From Pseudobowmanella zhangzhouensis (GTDB taxonomy: Bacteria; Pseudomonadota; Gammaproteobacteria; Enterobacterales; Alteromonadaceae), in contig NZ_JBHSYO010000006.1 of the NCBI RefSeq assembly GCF_042662685.1, forward strand, positions 186,001 through 250,000: a stretch of DNA of 64,000 bases. Direction: 5' to 3'. The notes under the pieces were generated by a model. That model did not search any database, was not told where the DNA came from, and saw only the letters and a list, made by a program, of their open reading frames with translations. Both the position numbers and the translations under genes were made by a program. Of the stretch, positions 8,993-17,743 are shown in pieces (position 1 is the stretch's first letter; every line of letters starts with the position of its first letter).

Positions 8993-9052
8993 GTACAGCT
9001 TTTTCTGCGCCCTTGCTCTGCTATCTTGGCAGCATCAAGCAGAGGAACAATT

Positions 9053-9814
9053 ATGCAAACAGTATTAATAACCGGCGGATGCAGTGGCATAGGTGCCGGT
9101 ATCGCCAAAGGACTCGCGCAAAAGGGATTTCGGGTTATCGCCACCGATCTCAATCCACAAGCGGTTAGCAGCATGACCGCCGAGCTTCAGGCGCTGCAGG
9201 CCGACAGCCGTGCGATGGTGATGAATGTCACCAGTTCGCAGGACGTGGACAACGCTGTGCTCGCCTTGCAGGATACGCCGGTGGATATTCTGATCAACAA
9301 TGCGGGTATTCAGCATGTATCACCACTGGCGGATTTCCCGATGGACAAATGGGATCAGCTGATTCAGGTGATGTTGGTCGGCGTAGCGCGCGTCACCCAG
9401 GCTTTTTTGCCAGCGATGCAGGCGCGAAATTTTGGCCGGATTATCAATATTGGTTCCATTCATGCGGTGATAGCCTCGCCGTATAAGTCCGCCTATATCG
9501 CGGCTAAACACGGCTTATTGGGATTCAGTAAAACTATGGCGCTTGAATTTGCCAGCCAGGACATCACCATCAATACCGTGTGCCCGGCTTACGTAAAAAC
9601 CCCGTTAGTAGAGGGGCAAATTGCCGATCAAGCCAAACGCCATGGCATCAGCGAACAGGAAGTGATTGACAAGATCATGCTTGAGCCTATGCCGAAAAAG
9701 GCGTTTATTACCATCGAGGAATTACTCGGTACCTGCGAATTTCTTATCAGCCCGGCCGCGCGCAATATTACCGCACAAACCATGATACTCGACGGCGGCT
9801 GGACCGCCCGCTAA
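9053..9814 (+). CDS. Short-chain dehydrogenase, probable 3-hydroxybutyrate dehydrogenase
   Basis: NAD(P)-dependent SDR of 253 residues. The frame is open from 9026, but the ATG at 9053 follows an AGAGGAA ribosome site and places the nucleotide-binding motif (TGGCSGIG) near the N-terminus. Also seen are the NNAG motif (INNAGIQH), the catalytic Ser in IGSIHA and Tyr-Lys in SAYIAAKHG. The segment NTVCPAYVKTPLVEGQI and the ending DGGWTAR resemble bacterial D-3-hydroxybutyrate dehydrogenases, which convert 3-hydroxybutyrate and acetoacetate. The SDR family is certain; the substrate is inferred. It appears monocistronic. Confidence 0.85.
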   Translation: MQTVLITGGCSGIGAGIAKGLAQKGFRVIATDLNPQAVSSMTAELQALQADSRAMVMNVTSSQDVDNAVLALQDTPVDILINNAGIQHVSPLADFPMDKWDQLIQVMLVGVARVTQAFLPAMQARNFGRIINIGSIHAVIASPYKSAYIAAKHGLLGFSKTMALEFASQDITINTVCPAYVKTPLVEGQIADQAKRHGISEQEVIDKIMLEPMPKKAFITIEELLGTCEFLISPAARNITAQTMILDGGWTAR

Positions 9815-9916
9815 TTGCCTGTTGGCCCCGGCTATAAGGTCGGGTGCCAGAAACAGTTTACATGTTGCACACCACTCCTTATGCTGAAAATGACAATTCA
9901 CCAAGGAGTGCAGAGC

Positions 9917-10333
9917 ATGCAGCCAGACAAATCAAAAATGGCGGGGTTGATTGATGGCACAGAAAAGGTTCTGCTGATCCTGATAGCGATCGCCACCCTG
10001 TTCGCGGTGGGCACCGAAATCGTGCATATGGTGCGCAATCAAAAAGTCGAGTTAAGCGACCTGTTGTTACTATTTATTTATGCCGAGGTGATCGGCATGA
10101 TTTCCGCTTATTACACCAGCCGGCGTATTCCGGTCACCCTGCCGATTATCATCGCCATGACCGCATTGAGCCGCTTAATCATCCTGCAAAATAAAGAGAT
10201 TGATAAAATCGTGCTGCTTTATGAAGCAGGCAGCATTCTGCTGCTGAGTATCGCCGCGCTGATTATGAGCGTGAAAGACAAATACAGTATTGAGAAAAGT
10301 CGTGCTCCGCAAAATCAATCACGAGAATCCTGA
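9917..10333 (+). CDS. PsiE-family membrane protein
   Basis: A 138-residue protein with four hydrophobic segments (about 15-35, 50-70, 75-95 and 105-125) and the pattern of the phosphate-starvation-inducible PsiE family: GTEIVHMV near the first helix, a DLLLLFIYAEVIGMI segment and RIPVTLPIIIAMTALSRLII. The function of the family is unknown. The ATG at 9917 is preferred over an earlier in-frame ATG because AAGGAG lies just before it. The 3' end overlaps the convergent DUF2007 gene by 19 bp. Confidence 0.8.
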   Translation: MQPDKSKMAGLIDGTEKVLLILIAIATLFAVGTEIVHMVRNQKVELSDLLLLFIYAEVIGMISAYYTSRRIPVTLPIIIAMTALSRLIILQNKEIDKIVLLYEAGSILLLSIAALIMSVKDKYSIEKSRAPQNQSRES

Positions 10334-10620
10334 CAATTCCAGCAGATGGCAAATTGTGCCTCGTTAAGCTCCCTACATTGCGGGCAATGCCAGGCGCCTT
10401 GTTGTGGGCGCTCATCAAGTTCGGCCAAAATCCGTTCAGCCCGGGGCGCCCAGCTTTCATCAAGCAGCCACAGCTCCGGGATACAATCCTGCGGCGGGAT
10501 TTCACCCATCGCGCCTGAGGCAAACTGATTTTTAATCAGGCAGGTAATGCCCTTTGCCTCTAGCACATCTTTAGCTCGCTGTATGACAAATAAATCGTCG
10601 CTTCGCAAAACACAGTGCAT
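10315..10620 (-). CDS. DUF2007-type protein with C-terminal zinc ribbon
   Basis: A 101-residue soluble protein. The N-terminal part (about 1-70) resembles the DUF2007 putative signal-transducing domain (MHCVLRSDDLFVIQRAKDVL, ITCLIKNQF, ELWLLDESW). The C-terminal part has two CxxC pairs (CPQC and CWNC) about 13 residues apart, as in a zinc ribbon. The ATG at 10620 is used; a TTG lies one codon earlier. The function is not established. It is convergent with the PsiE-family gene and is separated from the TonB receptor upstream by a terminator. Confidence 0.75.
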   Translation of the reverse strand: MHCVLRSDDLFVIQRAKDVLEAKGITCLIKNQFASGAMGEIPPQDCIPELWLLDESWAPRAERILAELDERPQQGAWHCPQCRELNEAQFAICWNCQDSRD

Positions 10621-10672
10621 CAATACACCAGGGTTCGATTTATCAATAACGAGAGTATTACCTGTTCAAAAG

Positions 10673-10699
10673 AAATAAAAAAGCCCGCCGAGGCGGGCT
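10673..10699 (-). terminator. Rho-independent terminator of the TonB receptor gene
   Basis: The minus-strand transcript forms AGCCCGCC / GGCGGGCT arms with a two-base loop, followed by TTTTTTATTT. It lies 20 bp past the receptor stop codon and before the DUF2007 gene. Confidence 0.9.
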
Positions 10700-10720
10700 C
10701 CAAGTCGTCCAGGGAAGGAC

Positions 10721-13687
10721 TTAGAAAGAGAGTCTGGCACCAAGATAGAAGCGACGAGGTTCAACCCAACCCATGGCATCTCCAAAGTCAAACGTGCCAT
10801 CACCGTCATAGAGATCTTGTTCACGCACAACCGCCTGATCATCCAGCGCGTTGAATACATCAAGGAAGAATTCCGCTTTGTACTGGTCGAAATCCATCGT
10901 GTATTTCACGCGCAGATCAAGAGTGCCGTATGAAGGGGTTGTGTGAGAGCCGACTGCCCCTTCCCGAATGTAGGTATCTTCCAGACCCCAGTACTCATAT
11001 GGTGTTTCCACCATGTAGGGTAGGTGACGACCGTAGATTTCCCACGTTTCGCTATAACGCACGCCAGAGTTCCAGTTATACACAGCTCCAACTTCGATGC
11101 CATTATCGAAAAAGTAAGACCCAGCAATTTTAAATTGATCTTCAATATTCCCCGGTTGCTTACCGTATTGATTCGGTGCCCGCGGATCCAATGCAGCCCA
11201 GTCGCCCTGGAAGTCAGCATTACTGTCTGAATTGGTGTTCCCTTCGGCATCATTATGTGTAAAGGATGCAAGCATCTGCCAATTATCACTGCGGAGTTTA
11301 CGGAACGTCACTTCATAGCCTTTATACTTCCGTACACCACCTTCCAACGTGCCAATCACATAGTTGGTGCGAGGAACTTCATCAAATCCGAAGTAATGCA
11401 GGGGCAATTGGAATCCCGTACCAGCATAATCACCACCCTCGGCATACAGACCCAAATCATAGTCTTCCAGAATGTCTCTGGTTTCACGTTCTGTATAGGT
11501 TACCGACAGGGTCATGTTGTCACCCAAGGTTTGGGCATAACCCAACATGATTTCGTCGGTGTAAGGTGTTTTAGTCGTCGGCGCAAATAACGCGTCTCCG
11601 GCACCGCGACTGCGAAATGTGACCCAATCTCCGTCAACGAAAACTTGCTCGTTGCGAACTGTGTCTGAGAAGTTACCGGCAAAGGACGTCATATTGGTAC
11701 GAATCGGATCATAGTATCGACCATTGAACGCCCAGACCTTACTTTCTCCATCACCAAACAGGTCATAGATAACACTCAATCGAGGTGCATACTCCCAATC
11801 AAACGTAAAAATCTTTTCGCCATTTGATGCATAGTGTGACCATTTCTCTGCACGCACACCGGCAGTCAGAGTCAGGTTCTCGAAGGTCCAGTTGTCTTGT
11901 AAATAGAAAGCATGACCTTTGCTTTTGAATCGCAGATCCGAGGCATTTTCCAATACAATACGGTACACGTTGACATCACCTGTAGGATTGCCTGCGGTAC
12001 TGGAAAACTGTAACGCTCGTAATTCATCATCCGAGATACTGCCATCAGTGTTAGTATCGAGTAGGGTGGTGTAACGAGCTGCATCGTCTGAATTTTGGAT
12101 TGCGGTTTTGATTCTGGCCAAATCCGTGGAAGAGATGCTACGCGACCCCGTCCAACCTGTGCCAAAGTAATCGCCCAGCGTAATACCGGCATCGCCATCA
12201 TTCACCGAGGCGTATTGCGCACCATCCCCCGTATAGGTTTGGAAACTGGAACTCAGGTTTTCTTCATATTCGTAACCCACTTCAAAAGTATGGTCACCAT
12301 AGTTGGTGTACATGAAGTACTCTGCATTGATGTAAAAACCGTCTTTGTCGCGATGACGTTCCACATCCTGCCCATCACCTCCCAACTGCGTATCCTGTTT
12401 CGAAGGACTTCCAGTTAGAAATGCCACGTTATTTCGGGTATCACGATTCGCCGCCACATCAGACAATTCGGACTTATGCGAGTTATAACCTGCATTAAGA
12501 ATCAGATTGTCCCAAGTATGGGAATAATCCAGCTTAAAATTATTGCCACCCTGCTTACGTGCGGTGTCTCGATTATTCAGCGTATTGGGATCGGTAGTAC
12601 CACTGATATCAGTGGGGTCATTGAAAAAGGTAAGAGTCAAAAGATCCGCATCGGTCGCCTGCCAGGTTATTTTTGCAAAGCCCAGCTTTTCGTCTCTCTC
12701 GACAGAACGTGCGACGCCACCATTTATAATATCTGGCACATCCTGCTGCTCATTTTTGACCTGATATGAGGCAAAAAACCACAACTCATCCTCGATAATT
12801 GGTCCACCCAACGTGATCGCAGTGTCATAGTTACTGAACGTTTTTTCTTCCTGCTCTTCGTGCTTGTAATCAGACACCAGGCTATCGTTTTGAAAGTAGT
12901 AGTTCACCGAGCCATGCCAATCGTTGCTACCAGATTTAGTAATGACCCGGGACACAAGTCCTGCACCTCCAGCATATTTAGCGGGAATACCACCGGTCAG
13001 CACTTGCTGTTCCTGAATAATTTCAGAGTTGAAATTTGCACCGAAAGTACCGGATGAATTATCAGTGACGTTTACACCATCAATATAATAAACATTGTCT
13101 GACGAACTCCCGGCACTTCCTGTGCGAGCGTCAGGAATATCGGAATAGTTTACGCCCGACTTAGATGACGGATTGTTACCCGGGCTAGGCTTTACACCCG
13201 GTACTATTTGTAGATAACTTTGATAACTTCTTTGTGTAGGTAATGACTCAGTCAGGTCAAGAGTAATATCAACGCCTACCGCCGACGAAGTCGTGTCAAT
13301 TTGCGCATAATTGCGGCTACCAGTGACAGCAATTTTCTCAACCTGATCGGAATTCAATACATAGTTCAGCGAGAATGTTTTGTCAGATACGACTTTAACC
13401 TGATCGACATTTAATGTTTGATAACCATTACCTTCGACGACGAGCGTATATTTAGCAGAGGGGTATAATCCAACCAACCGTACGAAACCTTCTGCATCGG
13501 TTGTTGCCTCTTTTGAACCCAGACTTTCCGGTGTAGATACCATCACTTTTGCATTAGTAACAGGATTACCGTTTGCATCAGTAATTCTAACTTTCAACCC
13601 ACCCGTATCAGCCATTACTGCCGCAGAAAAGCCAAGTGTCGAGGCAATTACCGCACCGAGCATATGTTTTTTAAATGAGAATTTCAT
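10721..13687 (-). CDS. TonB-dependent receptor, Oar-like, with an EF-hand loop
   Basis: A 988-residue outer-membrane active-transport barrel. It has a Sec signal peptide (cleavage after AAVMA, about residue 26), a carboxypeptidase-regulatory-like beta-sandwich (about 30-120; GLKVRITDANGNPVTNAKV), a plug domain (about 125-270; DNVYYIDGVNVTDNSSG) and a beta-barrel ending in the aromatic residue of YLGARLSF. This Oar-type layout usually imports peptides or complex organics in marine Alteromonadales; the ligand here is unknown. Residues 544-555 (DTNTDGSISDDE) are a perfect EF-hand calcium loop within the barrel region. The gene is monocistronic, with a GGAG ribosome site, an AT-rich 5' region and a strong terminator. 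Confidence 0.93.
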   Translation of the reverse strand: MKFSFKKHMLGAVIASTLGFSAAVMADTGGLKVRITDANGNPVTNAKVMVSTPESLGSKEATTDAEGFVRLVGLYPSAKYTLVVEGNGYQTLNVDQVKVVSDKTFSLNYVLNSDQVEKIAVTGSRNYAQIDTTSSAVGVDITLDLTESLPTQRSYQSYLQIVPGVKPSPGNNPSSKSGVNYSDIPDARTGSAGSSSDNVYYIDGVNVTDNSSGTFGANFNSEIIQEQQVLTGGIPAKYAGGAGLVSRVITKSGSNDWHGSVNYYFQNDSLVSDYKHEEQEEKTFSNYDTAITLGGPIIEDELWFFASYQVKNEQQDVPDIINGGVARSVERDEKLGFAKITWQATDADLLTLTFFNDPTDISGTTDPNTLNNRDTARKQGGNNFKLDYSHTWDNLILNAGYNSHKSELSDVAANRDTRNNVAFLTGSPSKQDTQLGGDGQDVERHRDKDGFYINAEYFMYTNYGDHTFEVGYEYEENLSSSFQTYTGDGAQYASVNDGDAGITLGDYFGTGWTGSRSISSTDLARIKTAIQNSDDAARYTTLLDTNTDGSISDDELRALQFSSTAGNPTGDVNVYRIVLENASDLRFKSKGHAFYLQDNWTFENLTLTAGVRAEKWSHYASNGEKIFTFDWEYAPRLSVIYDLFGDGESKVWAFNGRYYDPIRTNMTSFAGNFSDTVRNEQVFVDGDWVTFRSRGAGDALFAPTTKTPYTDEIMLGYAQTLGDNMTLSVTYTERETRDILEDYDLGLYAEGGDYAGTGFQLPLHYFGFDEVPRTNYVIGTLEGGVRKYKGYEVTFRKLRSDNWQMLASFTHNDAEGNTNSDSNADFQGDWAALDPRAPNQYGKQPGNIEDQFKIAGSYFFDNGIEVGAVYNWNSGVRYSETWEIYGRHLPYMVETPYEYWGLEDTYIREGAVGSHTTPSYGTLDLRVKYTMDFDQYKAEFFLDVFNALDDQAVVREQDLYDGDGTFDFGDAMGWVEPRRFYLGARLSF

Positions 13688-13955
13688 TTTATGTCTCCAT
13701 TTTAATAAGAAATGAAGGCGCCTTAATAATTCATAATATAAATTTAATTATTAAATCATTAACAACCTCAGCACCCACTCCCACTTCACTCCTTATATTT
13801 TATGGATTCAACATCGCGAATAATTAAACGTGTAACAAACATACTCGACATGTAAATTAAATTGTTTTCATTAACAAAAATTCACACATTTAATAAATTA
13901 ATAAAATAAATAATTACACTTTGAAAAACATTGAAATATATTTTCCCAACGAAAT
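13688..13955. other. AT-rich intergenic region, presumed promoter region of the TonB receptor
   Basis: There is no credible gene here. The DNA is much richer in A and T than its surroundings and contains many TTAAT/ATTAA runs. Several TATATT- or TATTAT-like hexamers lie within 60 nt of the receptor start, but none has a clear -35 partner. A 10-bp palindrome, AAGGCGCCTT (13718-13727), sits about 30 nt before the receptor ATG and could be an operator. No known regulator motif was recognised. Confidence 0.45.
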
Positions 13956-13988
13956 AAAAAAGGCCTGCAATTATTGCAGGCCTTTTTT
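13956..13988 (-). terminator. Terminator after pilU (symmetrical, may act both ways)
   Basis: Ten-base-pair arms AGGCCTGCAA / TTGCAGGCCT with a three-base loop, flanked by A-runs on one side and T-runs on the other. It lies 15 bp beyond the pilU stop. The symmetry would allow termination in either direction. Confidence 0.9.
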
Positions 13989-14002
13989 CAATTACTTGTA
14001 TA

Positions 14003-15115
14003 TCAGTCCATATCGATAGAGACACCGCTGAGCGAGCCGAGGCCGGTACCGTCACCGTCGTCCAATTTCATCATCAGGCGCAGATCGTTTGGCGCATCTG
14101 CATGGTGAAGGGCTTCTTCCATGGTGATAATGCCTTGTTTAAATTGCTCATACAGCGCCATATCGAAGGTTTGCATGCCCTGCTCTTTGCCCTTTTGCAT
14201 GGCTTCTTTGAGGCGTCCAATTTCATCGCGCTGAATCAGATCCCGCACAAACGGCGAGTTAAGTAACACTTCGATTGCGGCAATTCGCCCCTTACCATCG
14301 GCTCTGGGTACCAGTTGCTGTGCCACAATCGCGCGCATGTTCAGGCTCAGGTCAAAACGCAACTTGTCGTGCTGCTCTTTCGGCGCTAAGTGCATGATTC
14401 GCTCAATCGCCTGGTTCGCGTTGTTCGCGTGCAAAGTCGCCACGCATAAGTGACCGGTATCCGCAAATGACATGGCATATTCCATGATTTCCATGGAGCG
14501 GATTTCACCAATCAGAATCACATCCGGCGCTTGGCGTAATGAACTTTTCAGGGCATGGTCAAACGACTCAGTGTCGATGCCAACCTCACGCTGTGTCACA
14601 ACGCAATTTGCGTGCTCATGGACAAATTCAATCGGGTCTTCAATGGTCAGAATATGACCACGGGAGTTGCGGTTACGATGGCCAATCAATGCTGCCAGTG
14701 AGGTGGACTTACCCGTTCCGGTAGCACCAACAAACAAAACCAAACCACGCTTGGCCATAATGATGTCTTTCAGCACGGGGGGCAGACCGAGATCGTCCAC
14801 CTGCGGGATTTGTGTGACGATGCGGCGAATGACCATGCCAGGCATATCCCGCTGCCAGAATGCGCTAACCCGGAAGCGTCCGACACCATCGCGGGCGATG
14901 GCGAAGTTACATTCACGGGTGGTATCAAATTCCTGCCGCTGCTTATCGTTCATGGCATTTTGGACTAATGCCAGAGCCTGTTCAGGCGTCAGGTTTTGCT
15001 GGGTAAACGGTGTCATTTGCCCGTTTACTTTGGCACTGACCGGGAAACCGACCGTGACGAATAAATCCGACGCGTTGGTTTGCGCCATTTGTTGTAAAAA
15101 CGGATTTAAATCCAC
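14003..15115 (-). CDS. pilU: Type IV pilus retraction ATPase PilU
   Basis: Hexameric cytoplasmic ATPase that supports PilT in type IV pilus retraction. The 370 residues contain an N-terminal PAS-like region beginning MDLNPFLQQMAQTNASDLF, a Walker A motif (GATGTGKSTSLA), an Asp box/Walker B (DVILIGEIRS) and a His box (TGHLCVATLHANN). The longer acidic C-terminus (DDGDGTGLGS) and the sequence differences from the adjacent PilT identify it as PilU. It starts 9 bp after the pilT stop, the standard pilT-pilU pair. Confidence 0.95.
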   Translation of the reverse strand: MDLNPFLQQMAQTNASDLFVTVGFPVSAKVNGQMTPFTQQNLTPEQALALVQNAMNDKQRQEFDTTRECNFAIARDGVGRFRVSAFWQRDMPGMVIRRIVTQIPQVDDLGLPPVLKDIIMAKRGLVLFVGATGTGKSTSLAALIGHRNRNSRGHILTIEDPIEFVHEHANCVVTQREVGIDTESFDHALKSSLRQAPDVILIGEIRSMEIMEYAMSFADTGHLCVATLHANNANQAIERIMHLAPKEQHDKLRFDLSLNMRAIVAQQLVPRADGKGRIAAIEVLLNSPFVRDLIQRDEIGRLKEAMQKGKEQGMQTFDMALYEQFKQGIITMEEALHHADAPNDLRLMMKLDDGDGTGLGSLSGVSIDMD

Positions 15116-15124
15116 GTCAGGCTC

Positions 15125-16162
15125 CTAGAATAATGGTTTCTTATCAATCGACTTCGCCGCAGCATCTTGTGCGGTAATCTGGCCACTGGCAACCAGGCGT
15201 TGTAGACACTGATCCATGGTTTGCATTCCATGTTGCTGACCGGTTTGAATCACCGAATACATTTGTGGCACTTTGTCTTCACGGATCAGGTTACGAATCG
15301 CCGGAATACCCAACATGATTTCATGGGCGGCGACCCGACCACCGCCGATTTTCTTCAGCAGAGTTTGCGAGATAACTGCCCGCAATGACTCAGACAACAT
15401 AGAGCGTACCATGGCTTTCTCTTCCGCCGGGAATACATCGATAATCCGGTCGATGGTTTTCGGAGCCGAGTTGGTGTGCAAGGTACCGAATACCAGGTGG
15501 CCGGTTTCCGCCGCGGAAATAGCCAGTCGAATGGTTTCCAGATCCCGTAACTCACCAACTAATATCACATCCGGGTCCTCACGCAGCGCACTACGCAGTG
15601 CGTTATTAAAGCTGTGGGTATCACGATGCACTTCGCGCTGGTTAATCAGCGACAGTTTGTTTTCATGCACAAATTCGATGGGGTCTTCGATGGTCAGAAT
15701 ATGCTCGCGTTTGTGCGAGTTAATGTGGTCAATCATGGCCGCGAGGGTGGTCGATTTACCTGAACCGGTTGCGCCGGTAACCAGCACGATACCCGTAGGC
15801 TGATTGATGATCTCTTTAAAAATCTGCGGCGCGCCCAATTCATCCAGCGTCAGTACCTGACTGGGGATAGTCCGTAATACTGCCGCTGCCCCACGGTTTT
15901 GCACAAACGCATTGACCCGGAAGCGGGACAATCCTTTTACTTCAAAGGAAAAGTCAGTCTCGAGATTTTCTTCATATTCCTTGCGCTGACCATCATTCAT
16001 GATTTCATAAACCAGCGCGTGTACCTGTTTATGATCCAGCGGGTCGACCTGCAACTTTCGCATTTCACCATCGACCCGAATGATCGGCGGTAAGCCGGCC
16101 GACAGGTGTAAGTCTGAGGCTTTATTTTTGACACTGAATGCTAAAAGTTCGGTAATATCCAT
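15125..16162 (-). CDS. pilT: Type IV pilus retraction ATPase PilT
   Basis: Main motor for type IV pilus retraction and twitching motility. The 345-residue protein opens MDITELLAFSVKNKASDLHL, almost as in Pseudomonas PilT. It carries Walker A (GATGSGKSTTLA), Walker B (DVILVGELRDLET), the His box (TGHLVFGTLHTNS) and the AIRNLIRE segment. A GTG two codons upstream keeps the frame open, but a GGAG ribosome site is correctly spaced for the ATG at 16162. It is divergent from yggS with only 47 bp between the starts, so the two promoters must overlap. Confidence 0.97.
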   Translation of the reverse strand: MDITELLAFSVKNKASDLHLSAGLPPIIRVDGEMRKLQVDPLDHKQVHALVYEIMNDGQRKEYEENLETDFSFEVKGLSRFRVNAFVQNRGAAAVLRTIPSQVLTLDELGAPQIFKEIINQPTGIVLVTGATGSGKSTTLAAMIDHINSHKREHILTIEDPIEFVHENKLSLINQREVHRDTHSFNNALRSALREDPDVILVGELRDLETIRLAISAAETGHLVFGTLHTNSAPKTIDRIIDVFPAEEKAMVRSMLSESLRAVISQTLLKKIGGGRVAAHEIMLGIPAIRNLIREDKVPQMYSVIQTGQQHGMQTMDQCLQRLVASGQITAQDAAAKSIDKKPLF

Positions 16163-16209
16163 AACCACTCCGGATGGTAAATTTTTGCCTATACAACCTT
16201 AGTTGCACT

Positions 16210-16890
16210 ATGAACACAATACCAAAACGCCTTGATTCGGTATATTTAGCCATACAAAATTGTCAAATAGATCACGGAGTTACGCAATCCGTCCAATTGC
16301 TGGCAGTGAGCAAGACCAAGCCAGCCGAAGACATCGAAAGCGCCTATAAGGCCGGTCAAAGACAGTTTGGTGAAAATTATGTGCAGGAAGGGGTCGATAA
16401 AATCCAGGCATTGAAACACCTGTCGGACATTCAGTGGCACTTTATTGGTCCGTTGCAATCCAACAAGTCCCGTTTAGTGGCCGAACATTTTGACTGGGTG
16501 CAATCAGTCGACCGGGAAAAAATTGCCAGACGACTCAGCGAGCAACGCCCGGCGGGCCTGCCAGCCTTAAACGTACTAATTCAAATCAATATCAGCCATG
16601 AAGCCAGCAAGTCCGGCTTAGATGAACAAGAACTGCTGGTGTTGGCAGAGAAAATCGCCGAATTACCGAATCTGACCTTGCGTGGCTTGATGACCATCGG
16701 CAGTAATACCGACGATGACGCCCTGCGCCAGCAAGAATTTTTACGCATGCATGCCTTGTTTGAGCGGCTCAAGACCAAATATGACAGTGTAGATACGCTG
16801 TCCATGGGCATGTCCGGCGACTGGCAACAAGCCATTGCTTGCGGAGCCACTATGATAAGATTAGGCACAGCGATATTTGGCCAACGCTAA
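16210..16890 (+). CDS. yggS: YggS/PLPBP family pyridoxal phosphate homeostasis protein
   Basis: PLP-binding protein without known catalysis that buffers the B6 pool. The 226 residues have the alanine-racemase-like barrel: PLP lysine in LLAVSKTKP, FGENYVQEGVDK, WHFIGPLQSNKSR and the C-terminal phosphate-binding GMSGDWQQAIACGATMIRLG. An in-frame start at 16174 adds 12 residues unlike the family, so the ATG at 16210 is used. It is the first gene of yggS-proC-yggT-yggU-DUF4426, the usual neighbourhood beside pilT. Confidence 0.96.
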   Translation: MNTIPKRLDSVYLAIQNCQIDHGVTQSVQLLAVSKTKPAEDIESAYKAGQRQFGENYVQEGVDKIQALKHLSDIQWHFIGPLQSNKSRLVAEHFDWVQSVDREKIARRLSEQRPAGLPALNVLIQINISHEASKSGLDEQELLVLAEKIAELPNLTLRGLMTIGSNTDDDALRQQEFLRMHALFERLKTKYDSVDTLSMGMSGDWQQAIACGATMIRLGTAIFGQR

Positions 16891-16906
16891 AAATAAGGAG
16901 TGCACT

Positions 16907-17731
16907 ATCAACCTTTTACATAAAAACGTTGCGTTTATTGGCGCCGGTAATATGAGCCGCGCAATCATTCTCGGCATGATCAAACAGGGCTATCCTGCCG
17001 ATCGCATTACTGCCAGTAACCCATCCAGGCCTAAGCTGGACGCGCTGGAACAGGATGCCGGGATCAACACCACCAGCGATAATCTTCAGGCGGTGAATGA
17101 CGCCGATGTGGTGGTGCTGGCGGTTAAACCGCAACTGATGCAAGAGGTCTGCAAGCACCTTCAGCAAACGGATCTGCAAGGCAAATTATTTGTCTCTATT
17201 GCCGCAGGGATCAACGCAAACCGCCTGCAACAAATGTTAGGCGGAAATTATCCTGTAGTGCGCACTATGCCAAATACCCCAAGCTCGCTGGGGCTGGGTA
17301 TGACAGGCTTATTCGCAGATGCAGGCGTTAATGATGAACAGCGTGAGTTTGCTGCCTTTTTGTTGAGTCAGGTCGGCAAAACCTTATGGGTCAGCGAAGA
17401 AGCAAAAATCGATGGCGTCATTGCTGCAGCTGGCTCAAGCCCGGCTTACTTTTTCCTGTTTGCCGAAGCCATGCAGGCGGAAGCAGAACGAATGGGATTT
17501 GATCATGACGAAGCCCGTTTGCTGGTGCAGCAGGCCATGCTCGGTGCAGCCACTATGGTGGTAGAAAATCCTGCCACAGAAATCAGTACCCTGCGTGAAC
17601 AGGTTACGTCAAAAGGCGGTACCACAGCGCAAGCATTGGCTACTTTTGAAAATGCCGGACTTCGCGACACCATCAGCCAGGCCATGCAAGCTGCGGTGAA
17701 ACGAGCTCAGGAAATGTCGACTTTATTTTAG
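16907..17731 (+). CDS. proC: Pyrroline-5-carboxylate reductase ProC (apparent AUC start)
   Basis: Last step of proline synthesis: NAD(P)H reduction of 1-pyrroline-5-carboxylate. The Rossmann motif VAFIGAGNMSRAII, VVLAVKPQ, RTMPNTPSSLGLGM and the C-terminal EQVTSKGGTTAQALATFE identify it. The start is unusual. A strong AAGGAG (16895-16900) is followed after six bases by ATC, with no in-frame ATG, GTG or TTG before the Rossmann motif. The only canonical alternative, TTG at 16877, overlaps yggS by 14 bp, has no ribosome site and would add ten atypical residues. An AUC start gives 274 aa with a family-like N-terminus. A base substitution or sequence error in an original ATG is possible. Confidence 0.9.
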   Translation: MNLLHKNVAFIGAGNMSRAIILGMIKQGYPADRITASNPSRPKLDALEQDAGINTTSDNLQAVNDADVVVLAVKPQLMQEVCKHLQQTDLQGKLFVSIAAGINANRLQQMLGGNYPVVRTMPNTPSSLGLGMTGLFADAGVNDEQREFAAFLLSQVGKTLWVSEEAKIDGVIAAAGSSPAYFFLFAEAMQAEAERMGFDHDEARLLVQQAMLGAATMVVENPATEISTLREQVTSKGGTTAQALATFENAGLRDTISQAMQAAVKRAQEMSTLF

Positions 17732-17743
17732 GAATTCAACCCC

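Noticed and set aside
13718..13727. Palindrome AAGGCGCCTT before the TonB receptor
   Set aside because: Only 10 bp, no match to Fur, CRP or another known operator; mentioned in the intergenic entry but not called as a site.
15273..15803. 176-codon open frame antisense to pilT
   Set aside because: Shadow of the conserved pilT reading frame; composition dominated by Ser and Arg.
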